64,000 nucleotides of DNA from Basidiobolus meristosporus CBS 931.73. Lineage: Eukaryota > Basidiobolomycota > Basidiobolomycetes > Basidiobolales > Basidiobolaceae. How positions within the stretch are numbered: the first letter of the stretch is position 1; each line of letters starts with the position of its first letter. The stretch is from NCBI GenBank assembly GCA_002104905.1, contig MCFE01000406.1:16489-80488 (forward strand), in the 5' to 3' direction. Made by a program: the position numbers and the translations under genes. The notes beneath the pieces were generated by a model that did not search any database, was not told the DNA's origin, and saw only the letters and a program-made list of their open reading frames with translations. Below, one piece after another: positions 23,980-34,346 of this stretch.

Positions 23980-24573
23980 ATGTTGGCAATTACCAGTAAA
24001 TTATCCTTGGCTACTCGCCGCGTTGCCACTCCTGTCTTGAGCAGGTTCATGAGCGTTAAGCCTACCAGCGTTTACTCCGAAAATGCTCCTGCTGCTATCG
24101 GTCCTTACTGTGAGTGGACGCTCTCTACTATGCCTAATAGTCTTTCTTCGAACTAATGTCTGGATTTCTCTACCGAAGCCCAAGCCATGACTGCCAACGG
24201 CTTCATCTTTGTGTCTGGTCAACTTCCAGTTAACCCCAAGTCCGGAAACATCGAATCTAACGACGTAAAGGAGCAAACTGTAAGCTGTAGAACCTATTGG
24301 TCTCCTACATACCCCCGACTAAAACAAACTTCATTGCAGCGTCAATCCCTCACCAACATTCGTGCTATCCTTAAAGAGGCCGGTGCCGACTTCAGCAACG
24401 TCTTGAAAACCAACGTATTCCTGAAGGACATGAATGATTTCGCCTCGATGAACGAAGTATACGCTGAACTTATGGGCGAATCCCGTCCCGCTAGAGCCGC
24501 CGTTGAAGTGGCCCGTCTCCCCAAGGACGCCCTTGTTGAGATTGAGTGCGTTGCTGTTGTCAGCAAGCAATGA
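23980..24573 (+). CDS. MMF1: RidA/YjgF/UK114 family imine deaminase, probably mitochondrial
   Basis: Three exons (23980-24109, 24179-24279, 24340-24573) give 154 aa: a basic N-terminal extension of about 25 aa ([20 protein letters not shown]) fitting a mitochondrial presequence, then the 125-130-aa RidA fold. Family residues seen are [49 protein letters not shown] and the substrate-binding Arg in [13 protein letters not shown]. RidA hydrolyses reactive enamines/imines made by PLP enzymes such as threonine dehydratase, and yeast Mmf1 does this in mitochondria. The gene symbol is by analogy to yeast; a cytosolic isoform from a downstream Met (MSVKPT) is possible. Confidence 0.92.
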
Positions 24574-25058
24574 TAGATTCCCCAAATTTTCCACCCATTG
24601 CAACATGCCTCATTCATATACTCTATATATAAACTGCCATTCCAATGTATTTCCTTTCTTTGTGAAGCCTACGGTTTTTGAGAGGGTGTGTTCATAGAAG
24701 CTGGTACTTAGACAGGCTCATGGGGGATGTATATTACACTGGTTTACTGATGACCATTAGCGGAGGTATTTGTGGCCGTGTAATGGTGTGTTGTTGAGTA
24801 GGCCTTACCTCGCGGCAAGTCGCAGAAACATGCAGAGATGCAGCTATCGTTCTCAATTGACCATGAACATGTAGACCGGATAATCAGAAAAAATCGACTT
24901 TTCAAGCTGATTCAATCAACCAATACCATTGGCCAGAATGGTATGATTCCAGGCCTGTTGGAAATTGAGGAATAAAGTGTCTGAAGCTTCTCTCCCCGAA
25001 TACCTCTCTCTGGGCGTTTAGACCGTTTTAGCAAAGTCGACCACGAACGAACTTCAAC
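24574..25058. other. Intergenic, RPL11 promoter region
   Basis: About 485 bp between two plus-strand genes. Nothing recognised beyond the expected 3' end of RidA and the promoter of the ribosomal protein gene. Confidence 0.5.
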
Positions 25059-25818
25059 ATGGTGAGTTTTCATTCCACAAACCACTTTCGCCCGCTTGCT
25101 GAATGAGTATTTGGAATATCATTCAAATCCCTGTTTCGCCCAAGCGTCGACTGTGGGTTAGCTGCAGGTTTCATCAATTATCACTTTCGCATCCATACAT
25201 CCCTTTGATACTACTGTCCGTACCAATTTTGTTACAAAGCGTCCAATACCATTCATAACGCACTGGACTAACTCTCTAGTTGTACAGGCCGTAGAAGCAT
25301 CCTCCTCTACCAACCCTATGCGTGAGCTACGCATTGAAAAACTAGTCCTTAATATTTGCGTCGGAGAGTCTGGTGATAGACTTACCCGTGCTGCCAAGGT
25401 GTTGGAACAATTGACCGGTCAGACCCCTGTCTACTCTAAAGCTCGCTACACTGTCCGCAGTTTCAGCATCCGTCGTAATGAAAAGATTGCTGTCCACTGT
25501 ACCGTTCGTGGTCCTAAGGCTGAGGAGATCTTGGAACGTGGTCTTAAGGTCAAGGAATATGAATTGAAGAAGTCCAACTTCTCTGCCACCGGTAACTTCG
25601 GCTTCGGTATTCAGGAACACATCGATTTGGGCATCAAGTATGATCCTTCCATCGGTATTTATGGTATGGATTTCTTCGTTGTCCTAGGCCGTCCTGGTTT
25701 CCGTGTTGCCCGCAGAAAGAGATGTCAATCCAAGGTCGGCTTCTCTCACCGCGTCACCAAGGAAGAGACCATGAAGTGGTTCAAGCAGAAGTATGATGGC
25801 ATCATCTTGAACAAATAA
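25059..25818 (+). CDS. RPL11: 60S ribosomal protein L11 (uL5)
   Basis: The first exon is just the start codon (25059-25061), followed at once by a 226-nt intron (GTGAGT donor, TTGTACAG acceptor) and the second exon 25288-25818, giving 177 aa. The match to eukaryotic uL5 is near-perfect over the whole length ([69 protein letters not shown]). It binds 5S rRNA in the central protuberance of the large subunit. An intron directly after the ATG is common in fungal ribosomal protein genes. The long first intron is the largest found in this window. Confidence 0.96.
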
Positions 25819-26330
25819 TTCCCTATTTGATCTCTATTCTTTTTGAACAAGATCAATTAAATAAACTAATACCGACCTAGAAAGACTTAAACGTATGTTC
25901 TTAGCCTAACCATCGTCAGTGCCACCAGTAGGAAAGAGTGGGGCCCATTGCATACCCAGCTAAATTCCAAAACTTCATGGTATACGAAGTTATTTGCGCT
26001 CAACATTTGTAGCTACGCAGTGCTTCCTCCCCAAAGCATTAATCAGTCGTCTCTGATAGACATCCCACGCCGTACCAAGCTATTCCTCGCGTGGTTAAAA
26101 TACAAACGTACACTGCCATACTCGACATCATATCCAAATAATGATTAAGCATATTGTGAAATGTTACGGGTTTATGTGCCATAGAGAGTAGCGTGTGACA
26201 TGGAGAATGTATACGATATCTTGAAAAGGGCAGAAAGATAGAGGCGTATGAATGAAAGCCAATCTTGTGAAGGATTGATGACAGCTCAGAACAAGATAAG
26301 CTTCGCAACGAAGGAAGCGAACCGTATTGT
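25819..26330. other. Convergent intergenic spacer
   Basis: 3' ends of RPL11 (plus) and the complex I subunit gene (minus). No other feature recognised. Confidence 0.5.
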
Positions 26331-26803
26331 TTATTCCTGCTTAGCTTGCTTCTCCTCAAGCTCCTGCTTGCGCTTTAACTTCTGCATATTTCTAAAGCGG
26401 CGCATGTAACTAAAACAAAAATGAATCAGAGAGTTCCCTTCCGGTGAACAAGGCATCCCGCACAGAATCACCGAATAAGTGCTGCAGTCACGGGTCTTTG
26501 ATAAAAGTTGCACTTACTCGTCATATTGGCACTTTTCATAACCATGACGCTCGTCCTCACACTTCCAGGGAAGGTACCAAGAGGCTTCACGGCATTTGTT
26601 CAAAGGAATAAGAAGATGTGCACAGCTATCACGGAAAGCCAAAGGAATGCGCGCATCTGCCATTTCTTTTTGGGTGGCAATCATTGGTGGGGGTGCCTCT
26701 AGAGTGAAATCTTTGAAGAGGATCGGTGAAGTAGGCAGGTCAGATCACATTAGGGATTGGGTTATATCTTGGGGATGCACTAACCTTCAGCTTCAGTAGC
26801 CAT
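26331..26803 (-). CDS. NDUFB7: NADH dehydrogenase 1 beta subcomplex subunit 7 (NDUFB7)
   Basis: Three exons on the minus strand (26803-26785, only 19 nt; 26710-26518; 26409-26331) give 96 aa. The twin CX9C motif is visible: C-AHLLIPLNK-C and C-EDERHGYEK-C, as in the accessory complex I subunit that folds in the mitochondrial intermembrane space. Flanking signatures also fit (MIATQKEMADARIPLAFRD before, DYMRRFRNMQKLKRK after), and the C-terminus is a charged helix. Presence of this gene implies a complete respiratory complex I, which separates this organism from budding and fission yeasts. Confidence 0.92.
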
Positions 26804-27213
26804 GTTTATATAAGTACTTCACAAGCAACTGACGACAAACAGGTGAGGAAGTATATATGGTTTAGAAACTTTCGGGCCTGAGGCATGAGAATCTAGTATG
26901 GAATTGGCTACATGTTGGGGTCTTTTGGGGTAAAGGCCCCCTTCATTTTTCCAGATGCAAGAAATCTATATGCGGGGTAATAAAACGTGTATTAAACAAA
27001 CGGTTTAATGCGATCATAACTTCATGGCTAGATACTTCATCCCAATACTAAATTTGTCGATTTATTTGAACACAGCTTTATGTTAGATTTAAATAGACCA
27101 TTATCAAGGACAGGACGGTTAAGGATTATGGAGACTATTATCTAGGGACACCGTAGCAGCTTGCTCAAGGGGTTATATAGTAAATATCTACCGAGCATCG
27201 AGTGTATTCCACG
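26804..27213. other. Intergenic spacer
   Basis: About 410 bp between two minus-strand genes. No feature recognised. Confidence 0.5.
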
Positions 27214-29001
27214 TTATAGAATGTAGATAATTCGCTTGTTAGTAATAAACATACGCAATGTAAAGTCAATTATCAGCCACTTGAACTTAGAGTGACGAGG
27301 ACATCCAATTCCTAAAATGTATCGAGTATTATATATCACCATTACGGGTACAATAGGTATTAGAGATGTGTACCTAGCCAATTCATTTTTCATTAAAAAC
27401 GCTATGGCAACGGTAGATACAGAGGCTGACAGTGCCAGGACAGCAAGGATTCGATTGGCATTTTTGCCAAGATAATTGTGACGGGGGTCTCGCTTTTGGG
27501 CAGGAGGAAGCGGTTTACTGAGTATCTTGCGAACATGCTCTACATTTGGTTGATCGTCAATTCCGAGGTTTTCCCAATTCTTGCTATAAGTGTTGACTAC
27601 AGATCTAAATAGAGCTACGACGTAAGTATTTGGCCTCAGTTGACGCGAAAGGGCCTTACCGCTTGGGTAGCTCAAGTCCAGCAAGCGCTTGAAGTTTACT
27701 TGGTGGATATTTCGCTAATAAATCCAATGTTTTTGATAAAAGTGCATCTACGTTTGCTCCTTGTGGGAATTTGGAGAGGAATGTATGGACCATCGCGTAT
27801 TCACATTCACAATCCAGAAGCTCATCTTTACGGCTTAACACAACCTTGAGGTGACAGTTAGAGTCAAAGAACAGATCAGCCAACAGCTTAGTCACTCACA
27901 CTAGCAGCAAAATACACCGGCGCTAATGGGTTCACCGAAAGAAAGAAATCGAACAAACGTGTAACTTTGGAAAAATCATTCAAGTCGTGGCTGCACCATG
28001 TCAGAACCCAGCTGAGACAGAAATATGGTGGTGTCTCCGATCTATTATTCACGCTGTTAAGAGGGCTTCAAGCATGTTTGGCTAAATGATTCACTTTACT
28101 TTAGTAAGAAATTGCTGACTTGCGAATCTTCTTGCGCCAAAATGGTTTGCATCAAGGCTAGTTGGCTCATCACCGGCTCCAAGGAATCAGACATTGCATC
28201 CGTGTAGTTGAGTTAAGAATCTTGTCTAATATGGGAAATAGCAACGAGGAAGATTATACGAAACGAAAGGATATCTCAGGAAAAATAGTGCCATATTCTG
28301 GGCCGCTTCAGCAGCCTTATCTGGTCCCAAGACTAGAAGCAGACAGGTACATATGTCATGAAATCCCTAAAAGCACTGCAAATTAGAACAACAACAGCAT
28401 AAATGACCAGTATAATATCGATTGACATGCCTGGTAATAAGATAGTTCAGGATTGTTCCTTAGGACCTGGGTTATTACCGAGGTAAGTTCTTTTCGTTTT
28501 TCAGCTCGCCACGTCTGTCGAGTATCCGCTAGATAATATTTATCAGCTGAAAATCTCCAACAATTAACAGAAAAAGTAATACCTGTGGGCAATTTTCCTA
28601 AAGATCTTTTGACATCTAAGTCTACTTGGGATTCATCTTTATGGGGCATACCTAAGAAGCATACAACGTTACAAAATTTCCTTTTGGTAACTAATCTTCC
28701 AACGAATTACTTATTGTAGAATTTATCTGTGTTTTATCGCAGTGAAGAATCAGAGGCCTTGATCGAGAAACCGTTATTGACGAATCGCGTATGAAACAGG
28801 CTCACATAAGAACCAGTACCAAGATAATCTTCGAAGCCCATCATTTAGTAAACCTGGCCCAGTTGTCGCCAGCATCTTTAAGCTAGCAATATCTTTGTTG
28901 CGAATAGCATCGTTTATTAGTCCTACTCTCAGCTGTCGTTTATCTCGAGAGTTCTTGGAAGTATTGGTCCGATGGAGGGTTTTTTTCCTATGCTTAACCA
29001 T
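27214..29001 (-). CDS. TBC-domain Rab GTPase-activating protein (TBC1D20/Gyp8-like)
   Basis: Seven exons on the minus strand (29001-28806, 28651-28431, 28366-28275, 28201-28100, 28053-27900, 27844-27660, 27604-27214) give about 446 aa. The TBC domain shows the Arg finger region (HKDESQVDLDVKRSL) and the Gln finger (LSYYQGFHDI), then FFLRDAMSDSLEPVMSQL, CLSWVLTWCSHDLNDFSK, RLFDFFLSVNPLAPVYFAAS and VVLSRKDELLDCECEYAMVH. The C-terminus has one or two hydrophobic segments (LAVLALSASVSTVAIAFL; SLIPIVPVMVIY), matching the ER anchor of TBC1D20. In the family it is a GAP for Rab1/Ypt1 on the early secretory pathway. Intron 2 (28430-28367) uses a GC donor and intron 3 (28274-28202) is U12-type AT-AC. 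A further 36-nt in-frame intron in exon 2 cannot be excluded. Confidence 0.9.
28202..28274 (-). other. U12-type AT-AC intron in the TBC1D20-like gene
   Basis: On the minus strand the donor is ATATCCTTT, a full match to the U12 5' splice consensus. A TTCTTAAC branch element lies 11 nt before the 3' end, which is AC. Removal joins CTGAG to GGATGC and restores the family reading FFLRDAMSDSLEP. With GT-AG rules no open join exists here. Confidence 0.88.
28367..28430 (-). other. GC-AG intron in the TBC1D20-like gene
   Basis: The donor is CAG|GCATGT and the acceptor TTTTAG. Splicing joins LSYYQ to GFHDICTCLLLVLG, the conserved Gln-finger segment, in phase 0. Confidence 0.8.
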
Positions 29002-29833
29002 TTGTAACTTCAATATGATGGCACAAGTTGCTTTTGGTAAGTCAAACTGTATTCTTCATTGACAACGTTCAGGCAAGAATGCATTATGGTGGAGGAATTG
29101 CATATGATCTTCCATATTGCGCATAAATTAATTCGAATATCGTAAGCGGGAATGCTTGGCGTTAACCACGAAATTATCCAACTTAATCACCAACCGCCAC
29201 CTCATCAATGTTCATCGATATCTCTGCAGGCCAGGGCTGATTTTAAATTCGATGCAATGAACCAGAGCAGAAACATTGCAAATTTTGTATTACCAAGACC
29301 GTTTCCCTGTGGCAAACGGATCTTGCTAATCACCAATCTCCACTTTCCCAACTTTCGTATATTCGCACAGCGACCATATCCACTCATCACGGCGCATACA
29401 TATGAGACATGGGTTTCTTCCAATCCTTACAATGGGTGTCCTATATAAATATACCAGAACATCAGGCCCATCCATGCAGTGCGTGAACTAGTACCTTCTA
29501 TTTGGTACTCTCGGGTAACCTAAACTTTAACAGAGTTAATCAATTAGTAAAAGCCTGTCCGGCCATTGGCTGGTGCGCAATACCTTGGAGCTCACCTATG
29601 CGAATGAAAATCCAGGATTCTTCAGAGTACGCCATTGTGAATAGGTTTAATAAGCTTACTATATTAAGCATGAATGGGTGTTCCTGGTACATTTGCCCTC
29701 CGAGGTAACACCGACTTGTTCTATATTTATGAGTAAGCTATAAAAGCCAATTGCCAAACCACTTTTGTTTAAGCTTTATATTGCCCACAAATCTGGTCGC
29801 CAGATTGATGGGAAGAACCACAATTAACCAGCC
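29002..29833. other. Divergent intergenic region
   Basis: Promoters of the Rab GAP gene (minus) and the mannosidase gene (plus). Short overlapping open frames only. A TATATAAATA-like element lies near 29,441, too far from the mannosidase ATG to assign. Confidence 0.5.
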
Positions 29834-32107
29834 ATGTTTTCCATATTACCCCTATACAAAAGTGAAAAAACCAACGTGCAGAGAACTTGTCAGTTTCCAA
29901 GGCCCACCCGACGATACACACAGCTCTTACTGATTGGAATTGGAACCTTTTTTGTATACATTGTATTCCGTCTTCTCACACCTCATATTAGCCCCAGCCC
30001 GAGCTCCTTAGTACACAACTCGGAAGAACCATTAGATCCCAACTGTCCTGGTATCTTTGCCTCCAACAACTCCCATGTTGCTCGATATTCCACCTCTTCA
30101 GGTGGCAGTTGCTCTGCTTTCGAAAATCTTGAACACTACAATCTATCTGAACAACGACGTGAAAAGATCAAAGCTGGCTTTCTTCATGCTTGGAACAACT
30201 ACGTGGAAAAAGCAATCGGTTGGGATGAAATATCACCAGTTACGGGAGCACCTAATAATAGGTTACTAGTTACTTATCTAATGACCGTCGAAGCAATATC
30301 GACTAACTTATGTTGAATTTTTTTCCGCACAGGTTCAACGGGTAACGACTAAAATGCTCAACTAACCCTCCCCAACTGGTGCCCAACTGACGCATTGTTT
30401 ATAGATGGGGGGCCACACTATTTGATTCTCTGGATACGATGCTAATCATGGGCTTGAGGTCGGAATTCGACCAAGTTATGCAATATGTCAAGGAGGTTGA
30501 CTTTTCCAAAAGCGTAAGTAGTCTTTGCTCCGCATGCTTATGGACTGAGATTGATCTTTCCTCCAGAGCGGGGTCAACTTCTTCGAGACCACCATTCGGT
30601 ATCTAGGGGGGTTAATTAGTGCTTACGAGTTATCTGGCAACCCGATACTGCTAGACAAAGCTCAACAGTTGGGAGAAAATCTTTTGAAAGCCTTTCACAC
30701 GAATTCCGGGTATCCGTACAACAATGTTGATTTTCAATCGTAAGTGATGTTTAGTAAGATCCTTATCGCTTTGGCAGCTCTAACATAGATTGTCTACTTA
30801 GCACGACGGATATCCCATTACATAATGGAAGATGCGTATTGGCTGAGATAGGATCATTTCAATTGGAGTTTAGGAAATTAAGTGAGCTAACAAATAACCC
30901 GATATTCCTTGAAAAGGTATGGGGTCCGTTGAATTTCTTATGGGCTTGGCTGATCCACCATTTCTAGAGTCAAAAAGTGATTGATACACTGGATAAGATT
31001 GAAAAGCCTTACCCTGGGCTGATTCCAGTTAGCCTAGACCTTGATACTGGCAAGGCACTGAAAGGTAATCCTCTGTTCCAGGTGGCAATTTTCTTAATTT
31101 TTCCCTTACCATTGATGACAATAGATACGATCTCTTTTGGTGCATTGGGCGATAGCTACTATGAGGTAATTTGCCAGTCAATCTCTTTATTGGTGGACGT
31201 ACCTAATGTAATGTGGGATAGTATTTGCTGAAGCAGTATTTGTTGACTGAGAAGTCTGTAGACCAGTATCGGCGAATGTGTAAGTGGCCTTCTAGGCAGC
31301 TGAAAGACACACCTATTAATCCTTTTATCCTAGATGAGTCCTCAATTGATAGCATGAAAAAATACATGATAGCCGAGGCCCGCGGACAGACCTATTTGTC
31401 GGCGTTGAACAGTCAATCGGTGATTGAGAAGTCCATGGAACACTTGGTGTGTTTGATTTTTTGATTCCTAATGCTTGCTGGTAAAGTTTCGCTAATGGGA
31501 TGGTGAAACAGACTTGCTTTACTCCAGGCCTCCTTGCCTTAGGGGCAAAAACATTGGAACGCCCGGAGGATTTGGAGCTGGCAAAGAAGCTCGTGAAGAC
31601 ATGCTACGATGCCTATAGAACATCCGAAACTGGCCTCGGTCCAGAAAAAGTCAGATGGCTGGCGGATTCGGATTCGGTGGAACTTCTGAACCCAGATGAT
31701 GCGAAGAGAGTGCTGGACCATGGGTTTTATTCGGATATACCCTACTACATACTGCGACCAGGTAATTCTCCTCAAATAGCTCGGGAAACCATTGCGATAC
31801 TCACCCCTTGTTGTCCCCAGAAACCATCGAGAGCATCTTTTATCTGTACCGATTCACTGGCGATCGCAAGTATCAAGAGTGGGGGTGGCAGATCTTCACT
31901 GCGCTGGAAAAGGTTTCCCGGACTCAATTCGGTTATTCTGGACTGAACAACGTTCATGACCCCCAATCATTGGATAACAAGATGGAGAGCTTCTTCATGG
32001 CGGAGACCATGAAATACCTCTACCTGCTATTCTCATCACCGGACCTGATTAATCTGGAGAAATATGTATTCTCGACTGAGGCTCACCCATTCAAGATCAA
32101 CCACTGA
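29834..32107 (+). CDS. Class I alpha-1,2-mannosidase (GH47), ER/Golgi type II membrane protein
   Basis: Eleven exons (29834-30261, 30333-30341, 30405-30513, 30567-30739, 30802-30916, 30968-31064, 31125-31165, 31222-31279, 31334-31446, 31512-31761, 31821-32107) give 559 aa. A signal anchor lies at about residues 29-47 ([19 protein letters not shown]). GH47 landmarks follow: [87 protein letters not shown] and the C-terminal FSTEAHP with the calcium-coordinating Thr. The enzyme trims alpha-1,2-mannose from N-glycans. Exon 2 is a 9-nt microexon that supplies FN of the conserved FNGWGAT block. Confidence 0.95.
30333..30341 (+). other. 9-nt microexon of the GH47 gene
   Basis: The bases between a CAG acceptor and a GTAACG donor, joined to exon 1 (ending AG) and exon 3 (starting ATGG), give R-F-N-G-W, the conserved GH47 sequence. 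Skipping it would delete three residues and stay in frame. Confidence 0.85.
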
Positions 32108-32561
32108 ACCTGAGCATGTATAGAGTGAACTTTGGATATTGTTACGGACTTTTCATATAAAAAGTACACGCGGCAAGCCCAATCGTGCCTTGTAGCTTGA
32201 TCATCTAGTACAATTCAGAAGCTCAGCCGCACCTTTGCTCCCTTGGTGCCCGGCTCGTCAGCAACAAATACCGAATCGGGGATGTTTGATGGTTTTCTAT
32301 AGTTTACTGCATGGATCAAGATTATTCACTCAGATAGTTGAGGGAGTGGTGTAGGGTTTGTAATATAGGTTAGTGGCCGGGAAAGGTGCTTAGAGGAATG
32401 CTCCACTTCAATCTGAGTCGTATGCTCTAAAGAGTAGTCTATAGCCGAGGCCAAAAAGGGAATTGAATCGGCACGTATGGGTCGAATAATTAAACGTAGG
32501 TGAGCTATGTGATAGGTTTGGTGAGATAAAAAGTGTAATGCGCCTGACATGGTTCTCTAAG
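32108..32561. other. Convergent intergenic spacer
   Basis: 3' ends of the mannosidase gene and the unknown minus-strand gene. No feature recognised. Confidence 0.5.
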
Positions 32562-33299
32562 CTACCAGATCTGAACCTCCTCATCAAAATAGGTTTGGTA
32601 TCGTTGTTGATGTGCCTTGCGTATACCAGGAAAAGGAAAGGTGAACCGTTGGCTACTCAGTAGAATATCGATCTGAGGATCACATAAGGCGGGGGTGCGG
32701 GATGCACGCGTGGGCTGGATGACAGGCTTTGGATCGGAAATTTCACTTTGTAGCATGATGGAAAGTAGTGACACCCTATTTGGGGGCGTGCAGCTTGGTA
32801 TGATCTTTTCGAAACAAAGTTCGGATTCCACAGACGCGGCCTCTGGTATAGGTATCGAATTACTGAGGTTCTGTTCAGATATCTCGTCCGAACCATGAGG
32901 TGGTCGATCATTCCTGATCTTCGATGTTTCAACCTGAGAATGTAGCTCATCAGTGTCATGTCCACTTGAGCCTGTCATGAGACTGGGTATAAGGCCAAAA
33001 TCATCATACTCGTTGATGAAGCTCATGAGTTTCATCTCCATGTCCCTACCTGCGGCAGCCATAATCCGCTCGAAGCCGGTCATTGGGCCAGTCCCCTCCG
33101 AACCCACAGGGGGGTGGCTGTTGGTGGGTTGGGAGTTGGGCCGGAAACACTCCTTGTCCTGGATTGCCTCGCTTCCTTTGGACACTCTGATGGCTCCTTT
33201 GTATGGGAGCTCAGGATGTACTCCTCCTGGATAGGACTTGTTCATAGTCCCAATCATTTGAACTAACCTTGTTGCACACGCATCAGCTTTAACTACCAT
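32562..33299 (-). CDS. Unrecognised protein, 245 aa
   Basis: An intact open frame on the minus strand from an ATG at 33,299; upstream in-frame codons lack ATG. I do not recognise the family. The product is mostly polar and probably disordered, rich in Ser, Pro and Glu (about residues 50-75 and 120-170). More ordered parts are the N-terminus (VVKADACATRLVQMIGTMNK), a central segment (FERIMAAAGRDMEMKLMSFI) and the C-terminus (RVSLLSIMLQSEISDPKPVI; GIRKAHQQRYQTYFDEEVQI). No signal peptide or membrane segment is visible. Length and composition make chance unlikely, but an extra upstream exon cannot be ruled out. Confidence 0.55.
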   Translation of the reverse strand: MVVKADACATRLVQMIGTMNKSYPGGVHPELPYKGAIRVSKGSEAIQDKECFRPNSQPTNSHPPVGSEGTGPMTGFERIMAAAGRDMEMKLMSFINEYDDFGLIPSLMTGSSGHDTDELHSQVETSKIRNDRPPHGSDEISEQNLSNSIPIPEAASVESELCFEKIIPSCTPPNRVSLLSIMLQSEISDPKPVIQPTRASRTPALCDPQIDILLSSQRFTFPFPGIRKAHQQRYQTYFDEEVQIW

Positions 33300-34346
33300 A
33301 TTCGGATCAAACTGTAGAAGCACTGGAGAGGAGGAGGGGCGCTATGGTGCCAGAGGAAGAAAAGGAAGGGTGGATTTCTGCTTGTTACCGTGGGCTCACT
33401 CTACACACGAGGCTGATGTGTGCTACCGAACGATGGATGTATGAATAGAACAAATTAAGTGTGAAGGCGCCCAAGCAGGTTAATAAATAAGATATTGTAG
33501 AAACATTGCCCCGTTTCAAAGAATATGGGCCTTTTTGGCTACATTAACTTTAATAGCTAGCGTGAGCCGAGATTGGTTGGAGTATTGGTGCTATTGCAAC
33601 TAAACCCTGTCGAAAAATTGGAACCGCGTTTCGACTTCGTAAGAGATGTGGTTACAAAATAACAATCGTGCCATTGTTTTCGGTCAGGAGAGATATCGAT
33701 GCTAGGCTGCCAATGTGAGGAGGCCTGGAAATATTGTCAAAGGGCCTCAAACAAACCGATCAACAGGGTGGATGAAGCTAGATATGGCTACGGTCCCTGA
33801 GCACGAGGCTCGATTTGGTCTACTGACCATCAAAACCATCTTCGTTTTATAATCGCACACTAAGATAGCATATGGAGCCCAAAGCACAATTCATTTGGAG
33901 ACATTCCTCATTTAAGCATGCATGGTAAGTCCACACTCGTCGCTAGGCAGAGTGGGAGCACACGATAATATGCCGAATTATTAAAAACAACAATCGAGCT
34001 CAAGAGTGCATTGTTCGCCATGATTATACAACTCAATGCTAACCCAAGTTGGAGACTGAACAGCTTTTGAGCATCTTAATATGCACAGATCCCCTATACA
34101 AAAGACTTCCTCATGGTAGTTCGGGTAAACCTCATTGGGTGCTGCTATCGCAAAATCGGTGTATAATAGAGATGATTAGAGTGCTTTATTCCAGAATAAA
34201 TGTACATAGCAGGGTATTTGAAGTGCCATTGATGGTGATTGCGAACGGGAGAAGCGAGTATTAAAGCAATCAGTACTTGATGGGCGTGAGGGACGGAGAA
34301 AACTGGCAAGTCTTCAAAATGGTATGTCAATCGTCAGGAATTGTGT
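33300..34346. other. Intergenic, no gene seen
   Basis: About 1 kb between two minus-strand genes. No open frame of note, repeat or RNA recognised. Confidence 0.5.

Noticed and set aside
28530-28570. A possible 36-nt in-frame intron within exon 2 of the Rab GAP gene
   Set aside because: It has GT and AG ends but is much shorter than other introns here. Both versions keep the frame, so it is left unspliced.
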